Of a stretch of DNA of 64,000 nt, positions 1 to 12,511 are shown in pieces. Position 1 is the stretch's first letter. Each line of letters begins with the position of its first letter. Origin of the DNA: Hyalella azteca (Eukaryota; Arthropoda; Malacostraca; Amphipoda; Hyalellidae). A program made the position numbers and the translations under genes. The stretch spans positions 495,588-559,587 of the forward strand of contig NW_025937404.1 of NCBI RefSeq assembly GCF_000764305.2, written 5' to 3'. The notes under the pieces were generated by a model that ran no database searches, was not told where the DNA came from, and saw nothing but the letters and a program-made list of their open reading frames with translations.

Positions 1-390
1 GACATAGCATGCACAGTCTGAAAATGAAATTTATGACGTAGATTTGAAAAAGCCTGAGTCCTAACTCAAAAGCCCCTAGTTAAGCCTTACGCAGTAAAGG
101 GAATAAAAGATTAAATGTTAATGAACTTTTCCTGGGATTTTTCATCATTAAATTTAAAAAAATTTCTCAAAAAGCAATTTAAATCAGTTTTTAGACTAAT
201 TTTTAACAGAATTGCAATTCTCATTTGCTGTTGTAGTTGTTTTTTATTTAATATGCCAAAAATACACACAATATTATTGTATGTAGCTCATTGTATATGA
301 AACAATAGACATTATTGCGGGGCTGGCTTTACATAACTGCTCAGGGTCGCAGATGGTGTAGCAATATCCGTGCAGCTGTCACCACATTTG
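1..390. other. AT-rich spacer, no gene seen
   Basis: The stretch is AT-rich. A 61-codon open frame at 115-300 is short and has no recognisable domain, so I do not call it a gene. The right end grades into the first minisatellite. Confidence 0.5.
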
Positions 391-532
391 CGTGCACTCA
401 CTGCATGCAGTGCGCGCACTGCTGCATGCACCAGTACGTGCACTCACTGCATGCACCAGTACGTGCACTCACTGCATGCACCAGTACGTGCACTCACTGC
501 ATGCACCAGTACGTGCACTCACTGCATGCAGC
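391..532. repeat. 25-bp minisatellite
   Basis: About 5.5 copies of a 25-bp unit containing GTGCACTCACTGCATGCACC. The first copies are divergent (a GCGCGC-containing variant near 411) and the last four are nearly identical. The unit holds the palindromes GTGCAC and TGCATGCA. Three overlapping forward frames stay open through it, as expected of a repeat without stops. Confidence 0.93.
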
Positions 533-1318
533 ATGGTGATGAGGCATTCAAGATGGCGATGTGGCGGCAAGTTACGAAGGTCTGACTAATGGCGTTGAAC
601 TTTGTCGATGCCATCGCCAGGTTATCGGACAAGTCCTGCCGTCGTGTGGTAAGAAATTGTTATTGTTTTCCCATTGAGATTTTAGGTGGAAAATTGTGAT
701 GTTGGTCATGAATTAAAGGCTTAGAAATTTGGCTGCATATCCGGTGAACTGTCACCTGGAACTATTGAATTTCCCCGGGGGAAAACTCAATTTTGAGGAA
801 GAAATTCCATTCATGCTTTGTCTTCGATTTTCAATTTTTAATAAAGTTTATGCACAGTAAGTTTGCAATTTGGAAACCTTTTATGTCTTCGAAAAATTTA
901 TTTTTTTTATTAAAAAAATTTTATTCGAAGAATGTTGATATAAATCAATATAATTAATTAAATGAATTAAAATGAATAAATTAATTTATATATAAAGTCA
1001 ATATAGATATATAAAAAACAAAAAATAATATCAAAATATTTGAATAATATATTACATAATATCAACCGATGCTGAAAAGCATGCCTGTCAGGCTGGAAGG
1101 GCATGCTCGCCAGAAAAGAATAGAATGATTGCCATGAAAGAATGACATGACTGCCAGGAAGGAATGGCATGCCTGTCAGAGTGAAATGGAATGCCTTCTA
1201 TGAGGGATTGGCATGCCGAGGTATGGATGGCAATCTTGCGTCACTGGAATGCAAATAATCGCAGTCTGGGTCGCGATGTCGGCTGGTTTGTCGTGTGACG
1301 CTTGGCAGCTCGAAACGT
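533..1318. other. Unique spacer, no gene seen
   Basis: Mixed-composition sequence, becoming strongly AT-rich at 890-1060. At 1080-1220 a degenerate motif (GGAATGGCATGCCTGTCAG and relatives) recurs every 20-30 bp, suggesting an old eroded minisatellite. No coding region is recognisable. Confidence 0.5.
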
Positions 1319-1560
1319 GAGACACGTGAGTCGTGAGTGAGCGAAACACGTGAAATATTAGAGTGAGACACGTGAGTCGTGAGTGAGCGAAACACGTGAA
1401 ATATTAGAGTGAGACACGTGAATCGTGAGTGAGCGAAATACCTGCGAAATTAGAGTGAGATACGTGAGTGGTGAGTGAGCGAAATACCTGCGAAATTAGA
1501 GTGAGATACGTGAGTGGTGAGTGAGCGAAATACCTGCGACATTACAGTGTAGAGTGAAAC
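1319..1560. repeat. 46-bp minisatellite
   Basis: About five copies of a 46-bp unit starting GAGACACGTGAGTCGTGAGT. Two copies are near-identical (1319 and 1365); later copies carry ACCTGCGAAATTAG in place of ACGTGAAATATTAG. Degenerate CACGTGAG fragments continue to about 1650. Each unit contains the E-box palindrome CACGTG. Confidence 0.92.
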
Positions 1561-1835
1561 ACGTAGGTGAGATACGCAAGGCAATGACGATACGTGAGTC
1601 GAGAGTGCACGACCCACGTGCATGAGTCGTAAGTGAGTGACACACGAATGTTTCCTCGTATCGATATTGCCTTGATTCAAATCCAGCGAAAAACTTTTGC
1701 AAATAATTTAAGTTTGGGAAATAAAAATTCTAAAATTTGGGATTATAAGCACCGAGTAAGGAAAAGCTGCTGCGAAGAAAAGATGATAAAAGTTCAGCCT
1801 TTTGGCGACGTCTGAGAGCTTTACACCGTGCATTA

Positions 1836-1909
1836 GACGTTGAAATAACGTTGATCAAACGTTGTTCCAACGAAATTAAAGTTGATATAATCAACGTTGT
1901 TTCAACGTC
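1836..1909. repeat. Inverted repeat with 20-bp arms
   Basis: The arm at 1836-1855 (GACGTTGAAATAACGTTGAT) matches the reverse complement of 1890-1909 at 19 of 20 bases; as RNA the remaining pair would be a G-U wobble. The 34-nt loop holds further AACGTTG motifs. It may be a foldback or MITE core, but no terminal repeats or target duplication are evident. Confidence 0.75.
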
Positions 1910-3059
1910 ATTTGTCTGAGAACTTTTAACTATGAGCCGTAGACGCATGCTGCCTTAAACGTGTAACACAAACTCAGTCAAATATACTTTAATAGCATTA
2001 ACATAGTTACTATTATTCGGTGTTAGTGATAAGTTATTTCATGATTTTCATGATGGAAATACATCGCCATGCCGAGGAACTCTGAAGAGAGTAAAATATC
2101 CCTCTGTGCCGCAAAGATGTTAGTTGCAAAATTGGGATTTAACTCCGCACAAATTTTTAGGAGCCGCGTGAACTTGGCCGCTAAGTTAGAATTTCTTCTC
2201 TTCAAGTTTTCTAGTTCTGGAAGATCAAAGTTACGACTTCAGCAAGCTTATTGTAAGAGGGAGAGGCTTAGAGGACAGCTCTGGATGACATTATTTAGGT
2301 TTTCAATTTATTATTGTAATCAAATAATGTAAATTGTAATCAAATTTATTGTAATGAATTACCAAATAATTATAATCATTGGAATCAAATGTAAATTAGT
2401 TATGATATGTATGACGAAAATTATTAATTGGAATATATATTATATGACGCATCCGCTTGTATTATGTTCTCTATATCTGCTCATGAAACACGGTTTTTAC
2501 TGTCCGTTAATTATGAACTTATATACGCTTTAATAGCATTTCAGCTTCAGCTGATGCCCAGCCTTCTGAAAGTTGATTAATGATATAATCCTTTGATTAC
2601 TTGTAGTTAATCTTGGATTACTTCAAGCTTCAACTCCCATTGATAGGAATTAATTAATATTTAATTTTTTACTTTGTATGCAAGAATATTAATGTTGAAT
2701 CAAAGGAATCAGTTAACATCAGTTAGATCAGTCGACATCACTCAGTACAAATTTAGGATTATTTGTGTTGTTTAAAAAGAATCTGTTAACACCTAATTTT
2801 TCACCCAGTTGCCTCGTATTAATATTAGGTTAAGTCAACGGTATCAGTCAACGGCTAATTTCTATTCTGTTTGCACGTACGAATATCAGTGTTGAGTCTG
2901 CAGCATTCAACAGACGGCCTCGCTATCAGTTGTGAGAATAAATCACTAAATATCTACATTTATATAATATATTTAAATTTTTAATACAATTATTTATTAA
3001 TTTGTTCGATGGATAAGTGAAATATTCTATTTTCCTTAGCATGCCGAAGAGAAATGTTT
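1910..3059. other. AT-rich spacer with weak repeats
   Basis: No gene recognised. An open frame at 2069-2332 (87 codons) has no identifiable domain and its composition matches the surroundings. Between about 2680 and 2910, phrases such as GTTGAATC and CAGTCAACGGCTAATTT recur imperfectly every 100 or so bases, probably a very old tandem repeat. Confidence 0.45.
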
Positions 3060-3475
3060 ATGATGGGAAAGATATAAAAAAATGTTCATCGCGTTGTTTC
3101 AGTTTAAAATGTACTCTAAAAACATGTATCGCGGTACTTCAGTTAAAATATTAACAATTAAATTACACTGCGATGTTTCAGTTTAAGATATTGAAAAAGC
3201 TACATCCCGAAGTGTTAGGTTAAAATTTTACCAAAATAGATGCGTCGCAATTTCAAAAATATTCTGTCTGAAAATATATTTCGATGTTTACGTCCAAAAC
3301 ATTTAATAAAACTGATATCGCGGTGTCTAAAATATTCCTACAGAAATACAATGCAATGTTTACGTCCAAAACATTCACTAAAATTTACGTCGCGATATCT
3401 AAAATATTCCTATAGAAATACATTACGATGTTTACTACCAAAACATCTCCCAAAATAGATACATCACGATGTTCT
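3060..3475. repeat. Degenerate tandem repeat, about 55-75 bp
   Basis: Variants of TCTAAAATATTCCTACAGAA and TTTACGTCCAAAACATT recur at about 3288-3450. Weaker relatives (GCGATGTTTCAGTTTAA) lie upstream from 3060. Length varies between copies, indicating an old array with indels. Confidence 0.65.
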
Positions 3476-3584
3476 GCAACAGCCAGAGCCTCGCCAGTTG
3501 TCGGGACTCCATTTGCCTTCGCATTCAAACCCAAAAGTGGGACGTAAACTTGTCGATTCAACTTGCCGGGCACTTTAAAGTTTC

Positions 3585-4005
3585 TCTACTTTTTGTAACG
3601 ACTTGTTGGGCGCTGAAACATGATCTTGTTTGGACATGATGGTGACAACATCTTATACATGTTCTCGTATTGACAAGATACTTGTCGGAAGTTGAAACAG
3701 GATATTTTTTTAACGTGATTGTTGAAAACATGTTCAACGTGTTCTCGTATTGACATGCCACTTGTCAGAAGTTGAAATATGATATTTTTAACATGATAGT
3801 TTAAACACGCCCAACATGTTCTCGTATTTACAAGCTACTTGACGGAAGTTGAAATATGAACTTTTTGAACGTGATTGTTGCCAACAGGCTTAACATGTTC
3901 TCGCTTTGGCATATTGTCAGGAGCTGAAACTTGATCTTGGTTGGACATGATGGGTGATATTTTCTTGAATTAACTTGCCACTTGTCGAGAGCTGAAACAT
4001 GACTT
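3585..4005. repeat. Degenerate repeat of about 79 bp
   Basis: The phrase GTTCTCGTATTGACA and variants occurs at 3661, 3741, 3818 and 3897, spaced 77-80 bp. Linked motifs (CTTGTCAGAAGTTGAAA, AACGTGATTGTTG) keep their order. About five diverged copies. Confidence 0.82.
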
Positions 4006-7000
4006 ATTGTAATTTTATTACAATATTGTATTGTTTTAGTGTATTGTATTGACATGCATCACGCAAAAAGTAATTTATTTATGATATGATAATAATATTA
4101 TATATCATATTATATATTATAATATGATATTTGTTGCTTTTCTTATATATGGTTGACTTATATATGGATCTTATATATGGTTATATATGGTTGACTGTAG
4201 ACGCCAAGGACTGAGGCTGACGTCAAGTCTAGCCATGCTAGGCTTGGCAAGAAAATAAATAAGAATTGTCGGAAAAAATAGATATGAGGTTCGGGTTTAG
4301 GTTTCGTCTAATACTTCTTATGAAGATACAAAAGAAAGACTCCATGCCTTCTGTTAATGGCATTGAAATTATTTAAATCGTTTTTAGGACTAGAAATTCA
4401 AAATTTTTCTTCAAATTTTGACCAAGGAGTGCAAAAATAATATCAGTATCAGAGATACCTGAGGAAAGTGTGTCTCTATTTGGACATCGTGACACATTCA
4501 TTTAATTGAGTGATGCAGGCGATGCCAACCATATAACATTAATTTCTGTCTTACTGGCAACGGAATTATTAAATTATTATTAGCGCAGAGATAATGAAGG
4601 ACTAATAACTGGTGATTAAAGTCGTCAATTTTTTATAAAAGTTTAATTAATCCTAAAATGCATCAGTGATGTGAACGTGGTACGATTATTGCAGCAATGA
4701 AATACAAAGGGACTTAGGAACACGGGCAGATAAAATTTCTGCAAGAAATGCTAAAAGTTATATTAAAGTAAAATAATCGAATTATACTCCAACACTGCAA
4801 CACGATTAATGAACACTGAAGCATCAGGAACAGTACCCGATTGTTTAAGGAGGGAAATTAGAAGAATGTGGAACATTAACTCATGAACACTAAAAATACG
4901 TGAATATTCACTAAAGGACTAGGAAGTCATTTCGTTTACTTTAAAAACGAGTTGGATTAGTTATCTTTACCCCAAAATGACACAAACATTGAAACGTTTG
5001 TGAAATGAAAGACGAACCGAAACTATCCACTTTAAAAAAACGTGAGTACGAAATTATTTTCATCGCTATGAGAATATTCTTTGGGTCTTTGGGAATATAG
5101 TCAAATTCCTAATGCTCATTCTATCTGATATCAATCAAATTCTTCCTCTATAGCGCATTTATTAGTGAGCTGATATGAGCAGGCATTTTCATGGTTTACT
5201 CAAAGTTTAATCAAGCATTCGAAGTACCGAATTCTTTCCTGGCTCGCAGTAGTAAAATTTTCTGGCATTTTACATTCTGCCAGTAATAAAGAAGTTAATT
5301 GAACTGCGAATCTAATATTAATGCAAATACGGTGTTTGAGATTTGATATTTTGTGTAGAAGAGTTTAGTAGCTAACAACGTACTGTACTTGAATAGCACT
5401 TCAGCAACGAAATCCAAAATTGCCGGCAGAGCCAAAACTGAAATTTTCGATATGAAAACTCACAGCAATAAAAAAATTGAAGTCAATAAATCAAAGCAAT
5501 TGAATTGAAATGAACTGTAAAACGAAGCAACCAAATCCGGAGCAAGGAAGATGGGACCAAGAAGATGTTAGAAGTCACGGTCATAGAAACGAGAGACACG
5601 AACAAACGTCGAACTACCAATGAGCTGCAAAAATTGAGCCAAATTCCTGAAGGAGAGATGAATATGGCACAAAAAAACGATTAGCTGTCAAAAGAAATGG
5701 ATCAAGCTGAGACTCCTACTAGTCTTGTGTGAATTATTAGACTTGGATGTAGATAAGAGGATATAAGAAATTATAAGATTTGGATGATGATTGAAGCGGC
5801 GGTGAGAGTGAAACACCTTCAGTGCCGCAGCCTTCAGTCAACTTGTGAACCGCGTGGTAGAAAAGGATGACGTGAATAAAAATACTGTCATCAGTGAACC
5901 TTAGCAGTGATCAGGAGACGAATGACAGCCTGGGGATTCATTAGCTGCTGAAAAGTTCTTGAATGGATATTTTTGAGAAGATTATTCTACGTTCTGCACG
6001 AGGCCTTGAAGATTTACATATCAAATTAAATTTATTCACGGTTATTTCTTTAAGTAATGCGGAGAAGTAAAAGTTTTGCGATATTTCTGTGCCACAATGG
6101 AATTTCAAAAATATTTTGACATTGAAAGATATTGTTTCGAGTTTACTGCTAGACTGGAAAAAATTCGCATTATCGTCAAGCTGAGTGGAGGAGTAATTAC
6201 AAATGTCTTAAGTTCCGCTTGATTTTTAAAATGTTCCTTTGATGTTAATGTTACTCTGAATAAAAATTTCGTTCTAGTCCTTTTAGTTATAATTTTAATT
6301 AAATAACAGTTTGTACCAAATTAAATTGTATATAATTTTGTAATTTAATTAATAAATTTCCAAATTAATTAGAAAGAATATATAAATATATATTCAATCG
6401 TCAGCCAAGGCTGCAGATAAGCTGGAAAAGAATCCACTCGTCAAAAACGAACTGCCGATGCGGCGTTTCTCATTGCTACTTAGATCCGCAAGCGGTTTTA
6501 GTATAAGCTTGATTTATAGCTGGACTCTCCGCAAGTTATGCAAGAAATTCCATACGTTATGTAAATTTACCAGAATGCTGAAGGAGTGACGATCTCAACG
6601 TTTTTGTTCACTGTAATATCAAATCTAGGGTTTCTCGTTCTGATAACAGATCAAGATCTTCTCGCTGCTGTCATAAAATGAATCAAAATTCATCTCTAAT
6701 CCATGAATCGAAATTACTTTCCATCGAATATAATCTATTAATCAGGTGGTTTAATGATATTTATAAGGACGTTCATATTTCACTTTCCCCAGGACGACGG
6801 TAGCGCGTTAAAAGAACATTTACAGCTTAAATTAGTTTCCGCGAGGTCACAACGTTCATAAGCTTCGGACGATAATCAACATTAATTAATTAATCAATTT
6901 AGTTAAGCTTCTGATAAATCAATATCGACAAGTAATAGACTTGATTCATTGTGAAAATATGACGGACTGCAAATATACAAGAGCCTTATAATATAAATAA

Positions 7001-7250
7001 AATATTAGTAACTTAATAACGTTATTCCCTTTATAGGCCTCAGCTTCTCCACCGTGATTGCCTTCCTCAAGATTGCTTTACATAAGATTGCCTCCCACAA
7101 AATTGAGCTACGATTCACAGGCAATCCCGAGCTCGCTTGTGCGCTGAACTAAGCTCTTCAGGCTGACAATCAGCGATGCAGCTCTAGAGCGTTCAGCTCA
7201 CGTCGGGGCCGACATAATCCTTGGCGGGCGTGGCAGTTTTAAGGGCTTTA
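4006..7250. other. Long AT-rich spacer, no gene seen
   Basis: More than 3 kb without an open frame of 60 codons and without clear tandem repeats. It includes an AT-only low-complexity patch at about 4080-4140 (TATATCATATTATATATTAT). Introns or intergenic DNA are both possible; nothing discriminates between them. Confidence 0.5.
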
Positions 7251-7251
7251 A

Positions 7252-7508
7252 AAGCACAGGTAGCGGGGCACAGTAATCTGTACATAGCTGTACTGCAGAT
7301 GTAGGGGCACACAGCTGTACTGCAGATGTAGGGGCACACAGCTGTACTGCAGATGTAGGGGCACACAGCTGTACTGCAGAGGTAGGGGCACACAGCTGTA
7401 CTGCAGATGTTACTGCACACAGCTGTGCTGACAGTGCTGCAGATGCAGGGGCAAACAGCTGTACTGCCGATATTGAGGCACACAGCTGTACTGCAGATGT
7501 AGGAGCAC
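7252..7508. repeat. 27-bp minisatellite
   Basis: About nine copies of a 27-bp unit containing CAGCTGTACTGCAGATGTAG and then GGGCACA. The centre is nearly uniform and both ends are decayed. Because 27 is a multiple of three, a cysteine-rich 96-codon frame stays open on the minus strand; I treat it as a repeat artefact. Confidence 0.93.
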
Positions 7509-8209
7509 GTTGCTAACTAGAAAAATAGAGAGATTTCTATGGATTGTATTAGCTTGAGGATTCAGTTCAGGATTCAGCTCAGCTTGAAGATTCATTTCGA
7601 CCTTCATGCATCCAACAGACGCTCATCAAAATCCTTTAAGATGCCACTGAAACTTCATTGAAGCGCTTATCTGGCCGCCTTTCTGACATCCATTAGACGC
7701 CTAAAAGACGCCTTTAACATGCCCCTGAGACACCCATAAAACGCTCGGGAAGCGACGCTCTGACAGGCCGAAAATTTCCCCGTGAACTGTAGCTTTGTGG
7801 TGCGTGTTTGACTGCAAGTAATGCGCTAGGTAAGCAATGATTGCTCTTGCTGCTGGGGAGACTTGTTTGTTGTGGTGATTGTTGTTTACAACGACGACTA
7901 CACAGGCACCAAACATGGGTGTGTTATCCGCGGCCAATGTCCGCGTCCATCTATATACCGACCACTGCTTGGCTGGCTGATGCTTCTTTAGGCTGAAGTC
8001 GAGCAACTGTTGCTTCACAATTATAAGGAAAATAATTATAAACTAAAAATTAAAGATAAACTCAACTTTTCCAGTCGCTTTTCATGAACATGCGTGTTAT
8101 ATTATCGGTAATTTCAACATTATTTGATTAGGTTATATCATTTTGCGTTCACTTGCTCGTTTTTTTATTGTTAGCTCATCAATAATAGTTTATGATGCAC
8201 CATACTGTA
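7509..8209. other. Spacer, no gene seen
   Basis: At 7550-7750 weak recurring phrases (GATTCAGTTCAG, AGACGCC, AAAACGC) suggest an eroded repeat. A 105-codon minus-strand frame at 7701-8018 has no domain I recognise and its codon usage looks random. It could conceivably be an exon, but there is no support. Confidence 0.4.
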
Positions 8210-8379
8210 CACTCAAAAATATTAATGAGTCATATTGTCCAAATAGTGATACTCTCACTACACGTATGTAGCACTAATACGCTTTTTTGCCGGGCCGAAC
8301 TGGGTCAGGATGACCTACACATGGGCAAAAAATGCATCAGTTAGAATTTGAATGAAGACTCACACATTTTTTCTGAGTG
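8210..8379 (-). mobile_element. MITE-like element, copy 1
   Basis: A 170-bp copy of the CACTCA family. The left end CACTCAAAAATATTAATGAG and the reverse complement of the right end, CACTCAGAAAAAATGTGTGA, form imperfect terminal inverted repeats. Read on the minus strand, the interior matches the other copies (GGTCATCCTGACC, then GGC, then AGCGTATTAGTGCTACATACG). No open frame; non-autonomous. The transposase superfamily is not identifiable from the ends alone. Confidence 0.8.
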
Positions 8380-10190
8380 GAATGCATCAACAACAGTTGT
8401 TGATGTCTAAGTACATCACTAGCACAGAATATCACATTAATATAATTCGAAAAAAATTAATTTCAAATTATTGTGTAGAAGCAGCCTCTGCTGGCGTTGT
8501 CTTAATGACCTGAATCCTAATTATAGAATCTTGATTACGAGAATCCTGATTAGGAGACTCTGAGTCAATTGAATCGGAATCAACGGAATTGGATTGACCT
8601 TCTAGCAGCTCTTCCCATTAACACTTACTCCAAAATATTTAATGTATATGTATTTGTCTTCTCATATTTGTTGTAAACTATTCTTTCCCTAAATTTACTA
8701 AGCCTCATATAACAAAAAGCGAACCCTAATCCAAATACTGCAGTATGTTTTCATGTAATTTGTCTCGAATCATAACCTTTTAAAGTGATCATATTCGCCG
8801 AAAGAAAATAAAGCGCGAACGATAAATTTGAAGTATTTAAAAATTATTTCTCGGAAGGTCAGTAAAAATCATAAATCAAGTTTGATGTTCTATGTTACGT
8901 TTAGACACAGTCGAAATATACTAAAAAAGAAAAACGTGGTAATGAGCTATAGTGAAATTCTAACTTAGTTTGAAGTCAACGGATTTTACTCAACACATTT
9001 CATTCGATTTGTGCGATTAGACGTGAGCTGTAGTATAGTCACCTATACAAAACATGGTACATGAATATCAAATAGTCATATTATTACACTATTTACTTAG
9101 AAAATGCAATAATATAAACTATATTACATTAAAAACTATCATATATTGTCTACTATTTACTTCTATTATTTTATACTACATTAAATTATATACTTTTTAC
9201 TATTATAAACTTATTACGCTATTTGCTTTAATATTATTATTTATGTTTGACACATGATTTTTTTATTGTCACTAAAAAAATATACCCTCTACATTTTCAA
9301 TTTACTTTAAACCAAGAGAATTTTTCTAAGTGCTCGTAAAATTTCACCACACCTTCAATGTATTTTTTACTGTATTTTAAATTTGATGTAGGCCGACTTT
9401 CTGTGAGCGCGTGTGAGGTGAGAAGAAGATTACCTCAGACGTGACTTTAGGGAATATTTCTTACCTCAGGCAGCGAAAATATTTTCACGGAACTGTGGCC
9501 TGAAAATTTTTAGCGCGTTAAAAATTTTATGCCGCGTTGTAAACCTAATAATTTATAAGCAACGAGCACGCCTAGTAAATTCAAAATAATTTAATTTAAA
9601 TTTTTCAGAAACCAGCTCCCTTATAAGTTTTAAACCTCGAAAATACAAATATAATCCAAGAAAGAGCCAAATTACAAGAAATATACTAGAAGATAACAAA
9701 TTAGGTAAGTAATGTAAACGTCTCCGAACCACTTTTCGATTAACAATTTCAAAAGGGGATGAACTATAAACGTAGTTTAGAAAATAATTTTTTACTTTGA
9801 AAAAAATATTGAAAAAAATATTGGAAAAAATATTTTAGATACCATTCAATCAGCAGAACCAGAAATGGAGCCTAAAAAAACATTAAAATCACTTTCATAT
9901 TCATTTAATGAAAGTTGATTCATCAAATCACTTTCATGAATGTCGAACTGTTCCGTGTGAAGGAGTACCGCAGAATGAGGAGGGTGAGCTAGCAGAATCC
10001 TAGAACAATAACTCCTAGAAATTGTGCGACGTCATTCCAACGTACGCAGATGCGCACTGCGCACAATTGAACTCGTAATGAAGAGAAGAGTGCATCTTTA
10101 TCCTGCCTCTTATCATTAAAAGTTGCTAGTTATTCGCAAGCTAATTTTATTTTAATCCAATAATATCTACACGTGACATAGCATTGTATT
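8380..10190. other. AT-rich spacer, no gene seen
   Basis: At 8500-8610 GAATC/GATTC variants recur (TGAATCCTAATTATAGAATC and onward), a small eroded repeat. An open frame at 9054-9257 is pure AT-rich sequence giving I/Y/L codons. No other structure was noticed. Confidence 0.5.
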
Positions 10191-10193
10191 CAT

Positions 10194-10257
10194 ATCTGAT
10201 ATATTATATACCACATCTGGTATATTATATACCACATCTGGTATATACCACATCCAT
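10194..10257. repeat. 21-bp short tandem repeat
   Basis: About three copies of a 21-bp unit containing TATATTATATACCACATCTG, with dyad symmetry (TGGTATA / TATACCA). Confidence 0.88.
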
Positions 10258-11322
10258 TGTATCCTCACCTGGGTCACTCATTGTGTCCAAACATGTTTTC
10301 CTATTGTCAAAGTCTCGCTTGTCTTTCCGAGTGTAGCGTTAATCAATGTAGTTTAGAACAGCAAGTCCAACAAATAAATGTGCCCACTCGACTACCTTCA
10401 ATAAAAATATCCAGCAGACCTGCGGCGGCCATCCGTCTGTTTCGGTTGGCCACCTATAAGCCGTGTCTTCGTTTTACCTGTAACTGCGCTGTAAAGCTCG
10501 AGTTATGGCCGGCGTAGGGCCGTTTTAGCGGCGCTGCCCCGGTGCCATGAATTATAAAGGACTCGACCACAAATCCTGCTTTGAACGTCATCCAAACACA
10601 CTACACGCAAACTCTATACCGTAAAAATATATTGAAACAAGATCGTAAGTCGTAACTTTACGATGGCAAACTCAATACTGTAAAAATATTCTACAACTAC
10701 CTTGAATCACTATCAAAAACTCACTGTGATGACATGTTAAAACAGTATTGGTAATTTAGAAAAACAAACTTAATACGATAAAATTATTTTACATCAGCCT
10801 CTGGAAACCCACAATAAAAAATTCAATGTCATTAAGAAATAATAGAGCAAAATTAACATTTAACAATTACATACACCGGTTACAACATTAATTAAAATTT
10901 TTATTGTACAAATATGCGATACGATAGCACGTTATTGTCATATTAAAGCAAAGAATATTAATTAGCAAAGTTCCTTATATCGCAGTCAAAAGTTCCTAAT
11001 ATCGCAGTCAAACCAAACTTATTTCGATAGAAATATGCCAAAACAGCATTGGAAGGAAACAACATTCAATACATACTTTTCGTACAATATAGTACGATAA
11101 CAGAGTGCAATATTGTCATTGTAGGGACAATGAAATTCGAGTGAAATGTTGTAAAAACCATCGCAAATTCAATACAATTGCACATATTATAATGGCAATT
11201 GTACTACTGTATACCAGGATTACATTAACAAAATACAGAGTGAAGTCCAGAGCATCGTAGCCAACATAATCTCCCGCAACAATACCGCTGCTCAAAAAAA
11301 AAAAAAACAGAAAAAGTACCAA
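10258..11322. other. Spacer with very degenerate repeats
   Basis: From about 10600 the phrase CAAACTCAATACTGTAAAAA and weak relatives recur roughly every 60 bp. AGTTCCTTATATCGCAGTCA is duplicated in tandem near 10970-11010. An 86-codon frame at 10257-10517 has no recognisable domain. Confidence 0.45.
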
Positions 11323-11474
11323 AAAAATAGATCAGTACTCACTGAAGTGAAAGACAGAGAGCGCATTTTCTCACGTCCGTCCGTCCGTCACGGACTGACG
11401 GACGGACGGACCGACGGACATGACGAGCACAATGGCGCCAATTTTTCCATAAATGAGGAAATGCTATAAAAACA
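11323..11474. mobile_element. Foldback element, copy 1
   Basis: Shares an extended block with the copy at 26404-26560: GTACTCACTG, GACAGAGAGCGCATTTTCTC, a GGAC/GTCC-rich centre, ACATGACGAGCACAAT, then a right arm ending GAGGAAATGC. The left arm GCGCATTTTCTC (11361-11372) is inverted in the right arm (near 11455-11464), and the centre is itself a palindrome (CCGTCCGTCC against GGACGGACGG). No transposase is encoded. Confidence 0.82.
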
Positions 11475-12261
11475 CAATATTTTCAACGCAGACGTTGCGA
11501 GTACAAGCTCCAGCCTCATTAAAAATGTTATATAATACAAGAATAACCATGTAATTTTTTGAATGACCAATTTGTAAAACCTAACATAATAATTAAGAGG
11601 CACAAATGGTTTTATAAAATTAGAATCACATATATGAAACGAATTAACGAACTTCAATGTAAAACGGATTAGTAAACAATTATATATAGCATTATATAGC
11701 ATTTAGTATACCAAATTACAATAACCAATTGTTACCTAGTACTGAATAATTATTTCGAGAAACCAATAAGTACCAAGAGTAACCAATCGGCATAACCTAA
11801 TGGACTTACCAGTTGAAATTATCAATTAAAATAACCAATAAATATATAGCGAATCAGTATTTAATATAATCAATTACTATAACCAATCAGTATCTAGCAC
11901 AAGCAATCAGTACAGCCAATTCGAATAGCAAATTAGTATAACCAGTTCTTGCTACTACATTAACCGGTCACATTTAAATAGATCTTCTGTTAATAACAAT
12001 CAAAATGCCACAGTAAAAAACAGCAAAACCGAGTGTTATTCTAAATGATGGACCTAATTCAATAAATTAATATTTTTTATTTATAAACTCAAAGTGAACA
12101 ATTCATACACCAATGGAAACAGAAAAATTAAAAAAAATTAGCCTATTCAAACGCGGAATTGGCGGCGGAGGCAGCAGTAGCTGCAGAAACGGCCGCTAGA
12201 GTTTCGCGGCCTGAGCCTTGGGTGGGACGCATGGGAAATGAATATCTGGCTCTACACTTCT
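11475..12261. other. AT-rich spacer with ACCAAT-type degenerate repeat
   Basis: At about 11720-11960, ATAACCAATCAGTAT and relatives recur every 20-35 bp, an eroded tandem repeat. A 104-codon minus-strand frame at 11388-11702 runs out of the foldback element into AT-rich sequence and is not supported as a gene. Confidence 0.5.
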
Positions 12262-12511
12262 GGCCTCTACCAGCAACTCTGTTTACGTCCCGCCTCTACC
12301 AGCAACTCTGTTTACGTCCCGCCTCTACCAGCAACTCTGTTTACGTCCAGCCTCTACCAGCAACTCTGTTTACGTCCCGCCTCTACCAGCAACTCTGTTT
12401 ACGTCCGGCCTCTACCAGCAACTCTGTTTACGTCCCGCCTCTACCAGCAACTCTGTTTACGTCCCGCCTCTACCAGCAACTCTGTTTACGTCCGGCCTCT
12501 ACCAGCAACTC
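12262..12511. repeat. 29-bp minisatellite
   Basis: About 8.5 copies of a 29-bp unit containing CCTCTACCAGCAACTCTGTT and then TACGTCC. Copies differ mainly at CCCG/CCGG/CCAG. The array starts and ends abruptly. Two forward frames stay open through it (peptide repeats such as LPATLFTSRLYQQLCLRPAS), as expected of a 29-bp unit without stops. Confidence 0.95.

Noticed and set aside
391..532. Evenly spaced repeats resembling a CRISPR array
   Set aside because: Units are head-to-tail with no unique spacers; the same holds for every other array here, and the sequence is eukaryotic.
7701..8018. 105-codon minus-strand open frame as a possible exon
   Set aside because: No domain, repeat-free but random-looking composition, no splice or promoter context that I could support.
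11388..11702. 104-codon minus-strand frame ending in CPSVRPSVSP
   Set aside because: The C-terminal part is the translated foldback element, the rest AT-rich DNA.
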